NCBI RefSeq assembly: GCF_029227915.1
Contig: NC_079888.1
Coordinates: 8,293,001 to 8,357,000 of the forward strand
Direction of reading: 5' to 3'
From: Hydractinia symbiolongicarpus
Taxonomy: Eukaryota > Cnidaria > Hydrozoa > Anthoathecata > Hydractiniidae
DNA: 64,000 nt
Below are positions 46,490-57,589 of this stretch, one piece after another (the first letter of the stretch is position 1; each line of letters opens with the position of its first letter). The notes beneath the pieces were generated by a model. It was not told the DNA's origin and ran no database searches. It worked only from the letters and a program-made list of their open reading frames with translations. A program made the translations under genes and the position numbers.

Positions 46490-47610
46490 CAGACAAACCG
46501 AAATAATATCTTCAATTTATTTGTTGTTGTTTCGACAGTTATATCTGCGAAACTACCACAATTCTAAAAAGCCACTTTTTCAAGCAATCATTTTTTTAAT
46601 AACAACATCAAATGAAAAAATAGCTGCATTTCATTTTGGAGAAAAGTGTTACCAAAACTAATTCCATGTTTTTTGGATTTCACGGATATTTTAGACGGCA
46701 ACAATTTTATGAATTAACAATACCCACAATTATTGCGGTTTGGTGAATTATTTTTTTTTTAATTAGAAAAAAAATCTTCGTGGTTAAATTTAACTAAAGA
46801 CAATAAAAAAATTGCGTAAAGCGTAATGAGGTATAGTTTGATTTTACCGATCTCATTATATAACAAACCGCTGAAAATTGATGGGACTGTAGTCCTACAT
46901 ATTAAATCAATCATACACTTCAGTAAGTAAGGTTGTTACGCTGCCTCCATTTAACTTTGTTTCTTATATGGTGGTTTTGTCGCTAAGCTGGAACCAAAGT
47001 GCAAGTGTGTCTAAATATTTGTTGCAATGACTACCTTTATCTTTTTTCGAAACAAACGAAACAAATTCTAAAGGTTTGCATCCTGACGCTACAGCCATAC
47101 AATCTTTCCAGGGTTTAAAACTAGTCTTTATATAGCACTAGAACTGGTCTGAACCGTACAAAAGCTTTAGTTAAAGTTTAATTATGTTTTAAGGGTATAT
47201 TAAACAAAAAAATTTAAAAATACATAATATATTATAAGTCCCTTATTTCATCAATGCGCTATTGATTAAGCAATCCATAATCATTTTATCACATCCTCCA
47301 GTTACACCATGATGTGTTGTTAATTGAGAATTCGCGCAAGTTTTTATTGTCTTGCATGTCGTTAGCGTTTGTTTTTGGCGCCTGTCTCTAACAAAATTAT
47401 TTTATATGTATGGTTTTAATTTAATCTCAAGTGTCAATGTTGCACTAAAATCACATTACATGCTTAACAACCTTGTTGATAAATTGAGGCTGGGACATAT
47501 TAAGGGCGTATTGAACCTTAAAAAAATTGTCAGCCTTGAATGCCCATTGCAAATCTGGAAAATTAAAGAATGCCCATTTGAACATTTAAATTTTTTTAAA
47601 ACACATACAT
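46490..47610. other. no gene seen
   Basis: AT-rich intergenic DNA. The 86-codon frame at 47352-47612 has no domain or splice support. Confidence 0.4.
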
Positions 47611-47705
47611 GATTTTACAATATTTACAATTTTCGCAACCACAAAACTTTACCTGCATCGTGTCTTTTAATTTTGTAACACATTTATCTTCATTCGTAAC
47701 CGTAA
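47611..47705. repeat. ~90-bp dispersed repeat (partner 54681-54768)
   Basis: TTTACAATTTTCGCAACCAC, TTTACCTGCATCGTGTCTTT and TCTTCATTCGTAAC recur in the same order and orientation at 54681-54768 with few differences. Confidence 0.75.
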
Positions 47706-47858
47706 TCACCTTAAATTGTTAGTCAATAATAATTGAAAATGATGGAAACTAAATACGTGTCAGGTAAACTTAAAATGTACGATCTTTCGTCATAAGGGCT
47801 TCAAGAAGTCTATAGATTTATGCTCGCGGACATGCAGAGTACAGAAAAAGAAGAAAGG

Positions 47859-48240
47859 ATGATTCGTTTTGTTTGCCTGGCTTTTTGCATCGCTGCAACT
47901 GCTTCACGTCGACTTAGACGTAATGTTGTGTCTTCATCTGGACAATTTTTTACCTTTTATTGTCCTCCTAGTAGGTACTCCACTTGTTTTGCTGAATTTT
48001 TATCTATCCAACAAACACACAACTTCATTTCTTCAGATAAAAGACCGAGTCCCTTCTCAAGCACTTATGATTACATGAAGAATGACCGGCTATGGAATTT
48101 AGCTTGTGAGAATACCTTAACAACTGCCCCACCAGATCAACTAGAGCAATGGTCAGATTACATTAACATGTTTCATGAAGATTTTTATTTCTATTGTGGA
48201 CCAAACAAAATCATTATCGAAATTGCCTCTCATTATGAAA
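47859..48240 (+). CDS. dermatopontin-like secreted protein (exons 1-2)
   Basis: Start chosen at ATG 47859, because the paralogue at 63218 begins there too (AAAGAAGAAAGGATGA in both). Residues 1-15 are a signal peptide (RFVCLAFCIAATAS). Exon 1 is 47859-47970; a 66-base intron 47971-48036 (GTAGGTAC...TTCTTCAG) is in frame and stop-free, so an unspliced reading runs through it. Exon 2 is 48037-48240. Spliced, the protein shows the dermatopontin pattern: GQFFTFYCPPNK, STYDYMKNDRLWNLACENT, WSDYINMFHEDFYFYCGPNK and IASHYE, that is, repeated DRLW-C and -F-F-C blocks. The family is extracellular-matrix proteins binding glycosaminoglycans and collagen. The C-terminal exon is uncertain; a candidate acceptor lies at 48427. 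The unspliced frame would end at 48368. Confidence 0.8.
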
Positions 48241-48479
48241 GTATTTTTCAGGACTTGCTTAAAAAGGCAATGTATACTTTTTTCCCGCGTAAAAAAGCAG
48301 TATTTTCTTCTGGCATTAGCATTCTGCCCCTATTGCAACCTTTTGCAATAATATTATGTCCGAAATAGTTAGCTAGAAATAATTCAAAACGGGGAATACT
48401 ATTTTTAAAAACTAATGGCTTATTTAGGAGCAGAAAGCTTTGCGAGGTCAAAAATCGAAAACCTTCGTTAATTGTAAAT

Positions 48480-50008
48480 TTGAGGCGAATTTCACTATGT
48501 AAATAGATTATTTGACAATAAAAACTTGCAAATTCGATAAGCACTAGACTTAACAGTCTTAAATATCGTTGAGTTTTCCACATAAACCACATAAATGATA
48601 TAATGACGGATCATGTCTTTCAATCTTCACGGAGCCATTATGTCTGTTCTCCAAACATAAGTAATCAACTTTGATTCGTGTTAGGATTTTCAAATATCAA
48701 AATGGGAGCTGTGAGTGTGGCAATCTTAAATTCAAAAAGTAATTTTAGAGCAGTTATGATGACATCACATATTTTCAGTTGCATTCAAAGCAGCGCAATA
48801 CAATTTGGATTGGATCCAAGTACATAAATTTTGTGGTGTTTCTTAAATAACCCAATAAACACGTGGTCGCTTGTAGTAAAAAAACAAAATAGTTAAAATT
48901 AATTGGAATCCGTCAGATCTAGACCTTTTTCTCTACAGCCGAATCGCTTTTTTGTCTTGTTGTAGCTAAATTCGACCGTTACTTTCAAAAATTTAACAGA
49001 TGTGTAGACATTTTTATTCAGTCATTATACGAAGCAAAGTATGAGTATTTGGTTAAGGCAGCAAAATCTTGCCTTATTCTTTTTTACTTGTGATTAGTGG
49101 CCAAACGCACGATATTGAAAACAATGTAAGGTAGTTTTTTTATTAAAACGAATGTGATCACGATGAGGCAGATAATCAGGGCACAAATGTAGAAAATGGC
49201 GGCCTGTAAACACTGGATGAAACAGCTTATAAACAAAGCATTATAAAAAAAGTGAAAATTACATTTATTTTATCGTAAGCTATTCAAAGCCCACAAATAT
49301 ATGGCCCTTGCTAGCTTTTTAGCATTGCTTATTAAATTTATTTGTAGTTTTGTTACAGTAAAAATATATGTTTATGTTATATATATGCAGACAGTCATTC
49401 GCGTCTACAAAGTTTCTATTCGTCTTTTTTGTTGTTATGAAAGAATCTCGTTTGGCGTACTCAAAAAACTATAAACACGCTGTCTTCCTTCGGCCACTTT
49501 TTTAACCTTACCGTGGCTTAGGAGCTGAATGCGATAAATTGTCTCACTAGTATGTTAGGTAAGTTTTTAAAACAGTCTGACTGGAAAAACTTCTAAGCTT
49601 TCCTGTTGACAGTTAGTATAGGCTTAATAATTCATCAAAAAACATTGTAGTGATGTATTAGCTTTATAAAGTGCACGCGTAGAAAAGACAATTTTTATTT
49701 TAAAACGTAGGTTGTTCAATTATTGTTATTGCAGTATTTTAACCTGCCTTTACAAAGCCGAATTTATATTATTTGAAAAAAAAAATACGTATTTTATAGA
49801 AGAAATTATACATCATCTGATAAGTAATAATAAATAATATACCTATCAGCAGGATAAGAAATGATAGTAAAAATTTAAAATGGATAATCAAAAAAATAAT
49901 TTAAACAAGAAGAAATATTAATACTAAAAACAGCACAAAATAATATATTTACTAGCATTAAGACGGTATAAACAGCTAAAGAAACAACGTCTAAATAAAG
50001 CTGCTCTC
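48480..50008. other. no gene seen
   Basis: AT-rich intergenic DNA without a supported frame. Confidence 0.4.
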
Positions 50009-50560
50009 TTAATTTTGATATGCTTGGAAATGTACATAAGTTTCTCGTTCAAAACGCATTTGAATTATCGTCATTGAAGTAGCCATATTTCTGATTCTTC
50101 TTGTTCGAAATCCACAGAGAAGGGTATTGAAGAAAGCATTGGTCATTGTTATAACATAAACCCACGGGTTATTATAACTTCTCTGAAATGTCGAATTACC
50201 TTTAAAAACTATAAAAACATTATAAATCGCAAAGGGTATATAACATAAACAGTAGACTATAAGTATAAGCAAAGCCACTTTAGCGATCTTTTTATTTCTT
50301 CTTGCGCATCAAACGAATTACGAAGGTATATGTGCATTCTGATGTGACAGCTCACCATGAAGAAGAATATAAACACTGCAATGGAGGTGATGACGATTTT
50401 GTACATACCATAAACAGCAGGAAAAACATAGTAAATGATAAATACAGAAAGAGTGGACATAAACCAGCAAAATGTCAATAAGTAAACAAGACATTCTTTT
50501 GTGTTTTGTGAAAAATACAATAATGGCTTTACAGTAGCGGATTATGTACCTAAAGTGATT
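50009..50560 (-). pseudogene. class A GPCR fragment, TM4-TM7, frameshifted
   Basis: Minus strand. TCC-GCT-ACT-GTA-AAG-CCA encodes SATVKPLLYFSQNTKECLVY, the intracellular loop 2 pattern after DRY (...A..KPL.Y), then TM4/TM5 (VYLLTFCWFMSTLSVFIIYY, IVITSIAVFIFFFMVSCHI). Near 50300 the frame shifts; the other frame gives ARRNKKIAKVALLILIVYCL-CYIPF (loop 3 and TM6). Then comes VYVITMTNAFFNTLLCGFRT (TM7, degenerate NPxxY) and a short tail. A stop directly precedes the loop-2 codons. TM1-3 are absent, so it is a truncated pseudogene, or an internal exon plus a frameshift. Confidence 0.75.
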
Positions 50561-51053
50561 TCCCAATATTTACTTTTCATATTATGATCAAAGCTTTCCT
50601 TGTCCGCTATATAGAGGTAACTTCAGAAGAAAATAGCCGTGCGGGGCCTGAAAAAAGTCCCCCCCCCCTTTCGCAGGTGTTCTCTTTACACGTTGGAGTG
50701 GTTGTATTAAAAGGTTTATTAAGAAAACATATGAGACAAAATTTGTTGTCCGTTTTCAGGGGTGTCTGATTTTAAAGATGTCTGCTTTTGCGGATGTCTG
50801 CTTTAAGCAGATTCATACAATGCATGGTTCTGCAATTGTTCACTAATTAATAAAGCAAAGAACTGGAGCATTCTCTGCGGTATATTTTTGAGGGATCCTT
50901 GCTGTTAAATGGAGAAACGAGGTAGGGTTTATTACTATTTTACTTCGCAAACCATTGGTAGCCATTTTGAACTATTACGTCAAATAAATTTGACGTCAAA
51001 TAATGTCTATCATACTTTGCGCAAATATTTAGTGACAGAAAGAAATCGCGAGA

Positions 51054-51937
51054 ATGGAAATTCATAATAGTATTGATATTGTTGGTATGGATTCTGTAAA
51101 GCAGGTAAAGAATTTCGAAAAGCTGCTAACTCTTCCACTACGTTGCCCCGTTTTTAAATAAAATATTAAAATATACACCAATAGAGAGGCAAAATGACTC
51201 ACAAAAGAATGTTTTGTGTCTGGCTACAATTTGTTAAGATATATTCACTTTTTATTTTTCAGGAAATAAAGGAAGCTTACGAAGATACGTTGACATCCAT
51301 AACTGAAGCTATTGAAAATGAAGAGAAACTTCGAAATCAGAGCAAAGAGGCCAGTGAAACGCATCTTGCGAAGATAACACATCTGGAAGAAATCATTAAT
51401 GGTAACATAAAGGAATGCGACAAAGAATTGGATCAGTTGAGCGCTAAAGTTAATGCCATACCGGAGATTGTTGAAGAAGCAATTAAATCTGTGGTAAAGC
51501 TGGCTGCAGAGGCTGCTGAAGAATGCGAAAAAGAAAAGCTAAAAAGAATGGAAGTTGAACAAATACTGGAGAAAGTGGAAGGTGAACGCAATGCTATGAC
51601 GAAGGAAAAGGATGAATTGAATCGATGTGCATTCAATATGGAATGCAAAATCAAGGAATTAGAAGTTAACAACGCATATCAACAGGATGCAATTGAAGAA
51701 CTAAAGAGAAAGGTTGCTGAGATGGATGAAAAGTACATCCAGTGTAAACAACACACAAAGAGCTTCGTCACCATCCTTCGCAACAAGTGTGCTGGCATTA
51801 CAAATATTTTGCGTTGCAATTTTATTTGCAAAATATTTCCAAGAAAGGTTTCCAAAAAGAAACTGAAAGTTGTGGCTGCGATTGAGGAAATTGAAGAAAT
51901 GCTTCAGTTGCATGCTGCAGAAATACAACAATTCTAA
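51054..51937 (+). CDS. two-exon coiled-coil protein (241 aa)
   Basis: Exon 1 is 51054-51104 (MEIHNSIDIVGMDSVKQ), ending at donor CAG/GTAAAG. The intron 51105-51262 ends TTTTTATTTTTCAG. Exon 2 is 51263-51937, phase 0. Residues about 18-170 are rich in E, K, L with heptad-like spacing (LTSITEAIENEEKLRNQ, ELKRKVAEMDEKYIQ), predicting a long coiled coil. The tail is basic and cysteine-bearing (CKIFPRKVSKKKLK), followed by an acidic end. No enzymatic domain, signal peptide or membrane segment. The upstream M at 51194 seen in a plain ORF reading would be intronic. Function unknown; cytoskeletal or structural roles would be guesses. Confidence 0.8.
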
Positions 51938-53180
51938 TTCCCTTACCCCATCCTACCTTTATCCATTTTCAATTTTTTACCTATTTTTTCTGTTTCTTTT
52001 TTTTTCTATTTGATATTTTTTCTAGTTTTTTATGCATGGATCTTTGTTTAAAATCTTTTTCCCGGATTTTTTCTCTGGATTTTTTTTTCTCAAACCTTTT
52101 CCGATTTTTTTTTGTTTTGTGTTTCTTCACCAATCACTGTCACAAAAGCGATTGGGTACGCTATGGTCAGGCACAAATGACCAGGGCAATGAAAAACTTT
52201 AACTAGTATTTTAGATAGACACCCTTTATTTCCTTGTGTGATAACTTTAAAGTTATCTGTTAATTGGCGGCCACAGAAGCTTCAGTTATCTTGCTAAACA
52301 AAGTCGAGTCTAATAATATACTTGTCCTGAGAATACAGCCCTTCTATCCTTTTTTTTGTTGCTTTTTACTCTTCTTTTGTTTTTTGTGAGGTTTTACCGG
52401 CCACTTTTTTAAAAAAACTAGAATTCATATGAAGGCAACCATAAGATGTCGTCGTGTAAATGCGGCAAATACCCGACGACGTCTTATGTTGTTTTCAATA
52501 ATTCTAGTCTTTTATTCTCATTTTATCAATTGGGTTTTTGTGAAGTCTTTTCGTGATAAAGGTAGGGTGGGGTACACGTCTACCATTTTTTTGTAATTTA
52601 TGTTTTGTAAATATATTCCAATGATACATATTTCACGTAGTTTTAAAGACTTTCTTGACAAATAGGTCTGTGTCGTGCCTCATGATCGTCCCAATATGCA
52701 CGTTTAGATGCCAAATAATGAAGGGCAAATGGGGGAACTTTCTAACTGAATTTGAGCGTTATTATCTAAAATTATCCGCTATATACAAGTTATGAAAATC
52801 TTTAACAAACTTTGCCAAACTTATAGAGCCAAAATGACTGTTTTATATTTTATAACAGACTTTCAGGACAAACAAGAAACCTAACAGCGTCATCGTCCGA
52901 GAACTATTTGTTCGTCCTAAAGAGGGGTCTGATGTCCTTTTTAAGAAAGTTCCACTGTAGTCTCAAGAGGTATTGGACAAGCACTTAAGTGTAGCTAACA
53001 CTACACGCTAATAACTATATATATTATATAAAAAATATACAATTTAATTATTTACACTTTGTGTCAACCAAAATTAGATTTTGCCAGACACGCGCTACCA
53101 AAAACGCTCGTGAGTTTTTCAACAATTGCGGAAAAGGCAGTCAAGTGGAAATGAGCCTTAGAAATTTGTAAGAAACGCTA
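51938..53180. other. non-coding; contains a foldback repeat
   Basis: A T-rich tract (51960-52120) follows the coiled-coil gene. 52417-52509 is an imperfect ~35-bp inverted repeat (ACTAGAATT...ATGTCGTCG / CGACGACGT...AATTCTAGT), probably a small MITE. No gene seen. Confidence 0.5.
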
Positions 53181-54049
53181 CTACTTTTCATCTACATCCA
53201 TTTCATCATCTTGATGCATTTTTTGCATAACAATTTCCACTTGTATTCTTTTAGACGCATTGTTATAGTCGCTACTTTCAAGGGCTGTCACTGGAAAGTC
53301 GTGTTCTTCAAATAAGGAGCGGCAAGACTAAAACAAGAATACATGTTTCATGGACCATCTATGCAAATACTGTCTGCTCCCATTTTTCATAGCATAACGT
53401 AAGTATCCATGATGAAATTAGTTAAATTATTTCATTATGATTACACACAAAACTGATGTCAAAAGCTTTTCAATTAACAACTTATTCGAAATGTATCACT
53501 TTATAATTATGCCTTATTTGTGGTTGCGGCATTACTTATAGTATTATCGTTATTAGGTGTATTTATCAAATATACTATCTTCAGTTTCTACTGGTACTGC
53601 TATCAACAAGAGTTTGAAAAGGAGTTCTAGTGCGTTGAAAGCTTCCATTTAAGCCACGAAAGGCAGCAATTGCTTGACTAGACAATGGTCTAAGATATTA
53701 ATAAGATATTAAGAGTTAAACGAATGGATTGTATTTTATAGTCTTTGGAATGACTTAGCCAGAGTAAACCGGAGACCTTCCGCAGTGGAAGCAAACGCTC
53801 TATCACAAGGCTACCAGTCAGTTCTTTTAATGGGTGGGAGGTACTATTTAAATGTCTAATTCATTAAACCTTTCCTTTTTGCAAAACTGAACATTACAAA
53901 ACTTGGATTATAGCTAGCATTCTGTTAATAATGTAATAACTGACCTGCAATATATCATGCAATACCTTTAAAGGTGTAGCATGTAAAGGTTCATCATGTC
54001 TATCATCCAACCAATCATTGATCATTGTACACAAGTTCTTCCATATTGC
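53181..54049 (-). CDS. last two exons of an unrecognised minus-strand gene
   Basis: Exon 54049-53945 (35 codons, AIWKNLCTMINDWLDDRHDE then PLHATPLKVLHDILQ) ends at CAG/GTCAGT. Exon 53327-53181 (48 codons and TAG) follows acceptor CTTGTTTTAG and reads SCRSLFEEHDFPVTALESSD and ending KMHQDDEMDVDEK. Both borders are phase 0, and both peptides are compositionally normal for protein. The acidic end suggests a soluble intracellular protein. The intron carries a SINE (53534-53826). I do not recognise the family, and upstream exons were not found. Confidence 0.6.
53534..53826 (-). mobile_element. tRNA-derived SINE (copy 2)
   Basis: Inverted relative to the 20.7 kb copy: A box TGATAGAGCGTTTGC, B box CCGGTTTACTCTGG (one of the conserved bases lost), body TTGTCTAGTCAAGCAATTGC and GATAGCAGTACCAGTAG. 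It lies in the intron of the gene at 53181-54049. Confidence 0.8.
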
Positions 54050-54462
54050 CTAGAATGCAAGGTGAGTTAATTTTGTGCAACTAATAGGCTGTTTCTTTTT
54101 TTAAATTTAATAAAAAATAGGTAGGGGATGAATAACACAACTAACTGTGCCGAAATACGTAAATTTATCTGCAATAAGGAAGGAACAACCACCGGTGATT
54201 ATAATATCATAAAAGGTAACGTTTCTATATAAAATTAAAATAAAAGATGAAATTGTGAATTGTGAATTGCAATATGAATGCATTGAGCGTAAGTTTGGCA
54301 CTCTCACAATACAATTTAATAAAGTCAGAATTTTTTTCGATGATCTTCTTAGAAAGTAAAATAAAAGGAGGAATAACGGAAGATCACAAGACAAAAAAAT
54401 AGCACAACATAATATTTGAACTTGGAAGACTATAAATGCTTAGGCATCCCTGCGAGCCGCCT

Positions 54463-54678
54463 TATATTGACACCGTATGATATGATATTGACGTTATATA
54501 TGGACACCGTATGATATCATATTGACGTCATATATTAACACCGTATGATATCATATTGACGTTCTATATGGGCACTGTATGATATCATATTGACGTCATA
54601 TATTGACACCGTAAGATATCATATTGACGTCATATATTGACACTGTATGATATGGATTTTCCAGGAGCTAACGACTAG
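54463..54678 (+). repeat. 34-bp minisatellite ending in a Helitron-like terminus
   Basis: Six copies of a 34-base unit close to ACACCGTATGATATCATATTGACGTCATATATTG, then TGGATTTTCCAGGAGCTAACGACTAG and a T, matching the Helitron 3' end at 29.23 kb with a shortened hairpin. Most units hold TGACGTCA-like palindromes. The array may be internal filler of a Helitron. Confidence 0.75.
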
Positions 54679-54680
54679 TG

Positions 54681-54768
54681 TTTACAATTTTCACAACCAC
54701 ATAACTTTACCAGCATCGTGTCTTTTAATTTTGTAACATTTTTATCTTCATTCGTAACTCTGACCTTC
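54681..54768. repeat. ~90-bp dispersed repeat (partner 47611-47705)
   Basis: See the partner entry; same order and orientation, starting directly after the Helitron-like end. Confidence 0.75.
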
Positions 54769-54771
54769 CAT

Positions 54772-56026
54772 TTCCCTATTTTTAGAAAAATGCAAAAAAT
54801 AACATTTGAGTCTGGAAAAATGTAGAATCACATCCAGCCTCAGTTGATTTTTAGATGTTCTTTGTATTTCAATGCAATCTGATTATATTTAGCATCTGCA
54901 TATTCAGAAACGGTGCAATGTTTACATACAGTTGCGGAAACCTGTTTATATAATTTGCTTACTTAAAACTTTGGTAATATTTATTTTAAAGATCTTTAAT
55001 GTTAATTATTATTTAAATAATAGTTATTTGTGTTTTAGAATATTTTTGGTGTTTTGAAACTAATTAAGTTGAGATAAGTATGAGAAAAATATGAAACTTG
55101 TGAGTAGATCTTGACTAATTGATAGTCTTGTGATCAACATGTAAAATGTACCAGTTTCATCGTCATTTTGTTAAGTGATTGTATACTATATTTCACTATA
55201 TTTTTATACTATAATTTGCATTTTCCGCTCCGAATAAAAAATGTTAATTAGAATACAATGTCCATTCATTAATAATAAAATTAGTATTAAGTAAAAACTC
55301 TTGATGTCAAGTTAATTAAAGTTTGAATGTAACTTTGTTAACTTCTTATCCCCGAACCTTTTCCATATTGTTATATTTTAATCGATGTATTAAAATCTTT
55401 GTTATCTCATTTTATTTTTTCTTAAAGCATTATTTACAGGATAGCATCTCGTAAATACTTTATCGGAAAAAAAGTTATTACCGGCCTGCTTGCTTTACTG
55501 CTTTATTTCTAACCCATTTTTTAATTCAATATCTATGAGGCCATAACGAGACTGAAAGAAGATGAGGACGAAAGCAGAGAAAATATTCAAATAGGACAAA
55601 AAGAAAAAAGTTAAATTGAAATTGACTGGTTTGTATAGTTTTTATTGTCCCTCTGATGTTGTTCTTTATAGTATCAAACTTTTGTGGCGATTTTCGACTT
55701 AGATATGAGTCGCAAAAAGCGACCAAATTCCAAAATTTAGTTGGCAAAAAGTGACTAAATTATGTCAAAGTGACTAAAATTTTTGCCGATATTTTTTGCC
55801 GACATCTATACCAATCTACATTTAAATTATAATGATTTTTGTTGTTGTTGTTGTTGTTGTTGTTGTTGCTGTGGCGGTTGTTGTTGTTGTTGTTGTTGCC
55901 TCTGAATGTGAGAGCCATTCTTACGAACACAGTTGCGATGTCTTTAATATTCATAAATATATTATATATTTAATTTATATTATTATATTTAGAAAATAAG
56001 AAAACTTTACACAACCGTAAAAGTAC
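54772..56026. other. no gene seen; (TTG)n microsatellite at 55838-55901
   Basis: AT-rich DNA. The microsatellite gives an asparagine-run false frame on the minus strand. A short minus-strand frame near 54825-54925 (VSATVCKHCTVSEYADAKYN) after an AG could be a terminal exon, but has no pyrimidine tract. Possible cytoplasmic exons of the gene at 56-57 kb would be here. Confidence 0.4.
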
Positions 56027-56930
56027 CTGTAAATACAGAGTGAAACAGTTGTTATAGCAACAATCACTATTAAAGCAACAACCAATCCAATTAATATTTT
56101 ACCAGCAAGCAATGCATTGTTGTTGGATTCGTCAGTGTTTGTTGCTGGTGTTATTATTGTTGATAATGTTGGTTTGGCGGTGATGGTTGTAAAAGCTACA
56201 AATGAAATGGCATGAGAAAAAAATACTGTGGTAAAATAACAAAGAAAAAATACATTGGTAAGAAACAACAGATTTTAAAGTTTGGTATTTGACTTGCATC
56301 CCAGATGTTTTTTTTTCGTGCACAGTTCTATTATCTGCGAAGTCTTGGCAGCTAATGTACTATTAAATATATCATCTCTCCAAAAAAAATTTAATTGAAT
56401 ACATTACTAATTTAATCAAATGCTTGTCTGGTTGAACGGTTGCTTTTTTGGTTGATATCCTGGAGATGTAGTTGGTGCCAGTGTAAATGCCTTCCACCTT
56501 GCTTTTACATTGATATAACTGTTATCTTATTGATGTAAATTTGCTTAAATCTTTTTTGAATTTTTGAGTAAACCATACAAAGAAGTTGGTTAAAGTAGTA
56601 TCAAGAAACATGTAACTGTTGTTTGGTTCGTTGATTTTACACAATTAAATGTGCTGGAACCTCTCTTACAGAAAAAGAAAATTGTTCCAAGCATAGACAG
56701 TAAAATGTAAGATTTACTTACCACTGTGAAAAAATTATTGGAATAGTATCATAACGTATGCTACATAAAAGCCTAATGTTAATGATTTTAACCACATTCT
56801 AATGTGCTGAAGCCTCTTTTTGCAGAAACAAAGTTTGTCCCGAATATAGTTAGTAAAATGAATACTCACCATTGGAAAAGACAATAAAAATGAAGTAAAA
56901 TTTGATAAAATACATCTTTAAATAATTCAT
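56027..56930 (-). CDS. signal-peptide exon and TM exon of a small type I membrane protein
   Basis: Exon 56930-56870 starts ATG and gives MNYLKMYFIKFYFIFIVFSN, a signal peptide, ending phase 1 at G/GTGAGTAT. Exon 56195-56027 follows acceptor TTTCATTTGTAG, enters in phase 1 and reads AFTTITAKPTLSTIITPATN then TDESNNNALLAGKI: a short threonine-rich stalk. A hydrophobic span follows, LIGLVVALIVIVAITTVSLCIY, ending at CAG/GTACTT (phase 2). The two exons are phase-compatible directly, but ectodomain exons between them cannot be excluded. If the last donor is not used, the frame ends after 18 more residues at 55975. A degraded duplicate of the signal exon lies near 56720-56760. Function unknown; mucin-like stalk plus TM suggests a surface receptor or adhesion stub. 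Confidence 0.55.
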
Positions 56931-57589
56931 GTTTTTGTTTCGTTTCGTTTTGTTTCTGATGTGATATACTGGCATGCCTTTTTAATAACAACTATTTAGC
57001 TTTTATTACCAGTTATGATGTAAAGCACATTTGGTAAATTATTTTGTCATTAAGTCTAATGGCCTTGGATTTTTCTACCAAGGTTCAGTTTTCTCTTTAA
57101 ACAATATTTAGTTTTTGTTTACACCAATATCATTAGCCTTAAATTAGCCTTAATAGTTTCAGTAGTCCACTAACAGCCTGTTACTACTTTTATTATATTT
57201 CCGGCAAATAACAGGGAATATTAGGGAAAGTGGGTAATTTTTTTAGGTAAAATATGTGGAAGGAATTTTTTATGCTATTGGATGCGATAGTGACAGTGTG
57301 GTAACATTTCTGAGAGAATATTGTCAATATTTATGTCTGCTTTTCTTTTAGATTGAGCGTTCCAAGGTTACCCGATTAATAACAGAACACTTTTGGTAAA
57401 TTATCTTTATTAGGAGTGGGAAAGGTAGGGGAATTGGAGAAAAGTTTTCTGCAGCAGTCCAGAAATTTCGTGCGGTTACCAGTGACTTTATAGGAATCAC
57501 AAAAAAAATCTTTATTAGAATTTCAATAGTTTTGACCAATTCTATTTTGTGAAAACACAATAATCAAATGTCAGTATGCTTCTCAACAA
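56931..57589. other. no gene seen
   Basis: AT-rich; the minus frame at 57348-57560 is unsupported. Confidence 0.35.

Noticed and set aside
51433-51672. Serine-rich minus frame of 79 codons
   Set aside because: Antisense of the coiled-coil exon; GAA/AAG codons read backwards give Ser/Phe.
54825-54925. Possible terminal exon on the minus strand (VSATVCKHCTVSEYADAKYN)
   Set aside because: The acceptor lacks a pyrimidine tract and a second frame is equally open; no upstream exon fits securely.
55760-55954. Asparagine-run protein on the minus strand
   Set aside because: A (TTG)n microsatellite read backwards.
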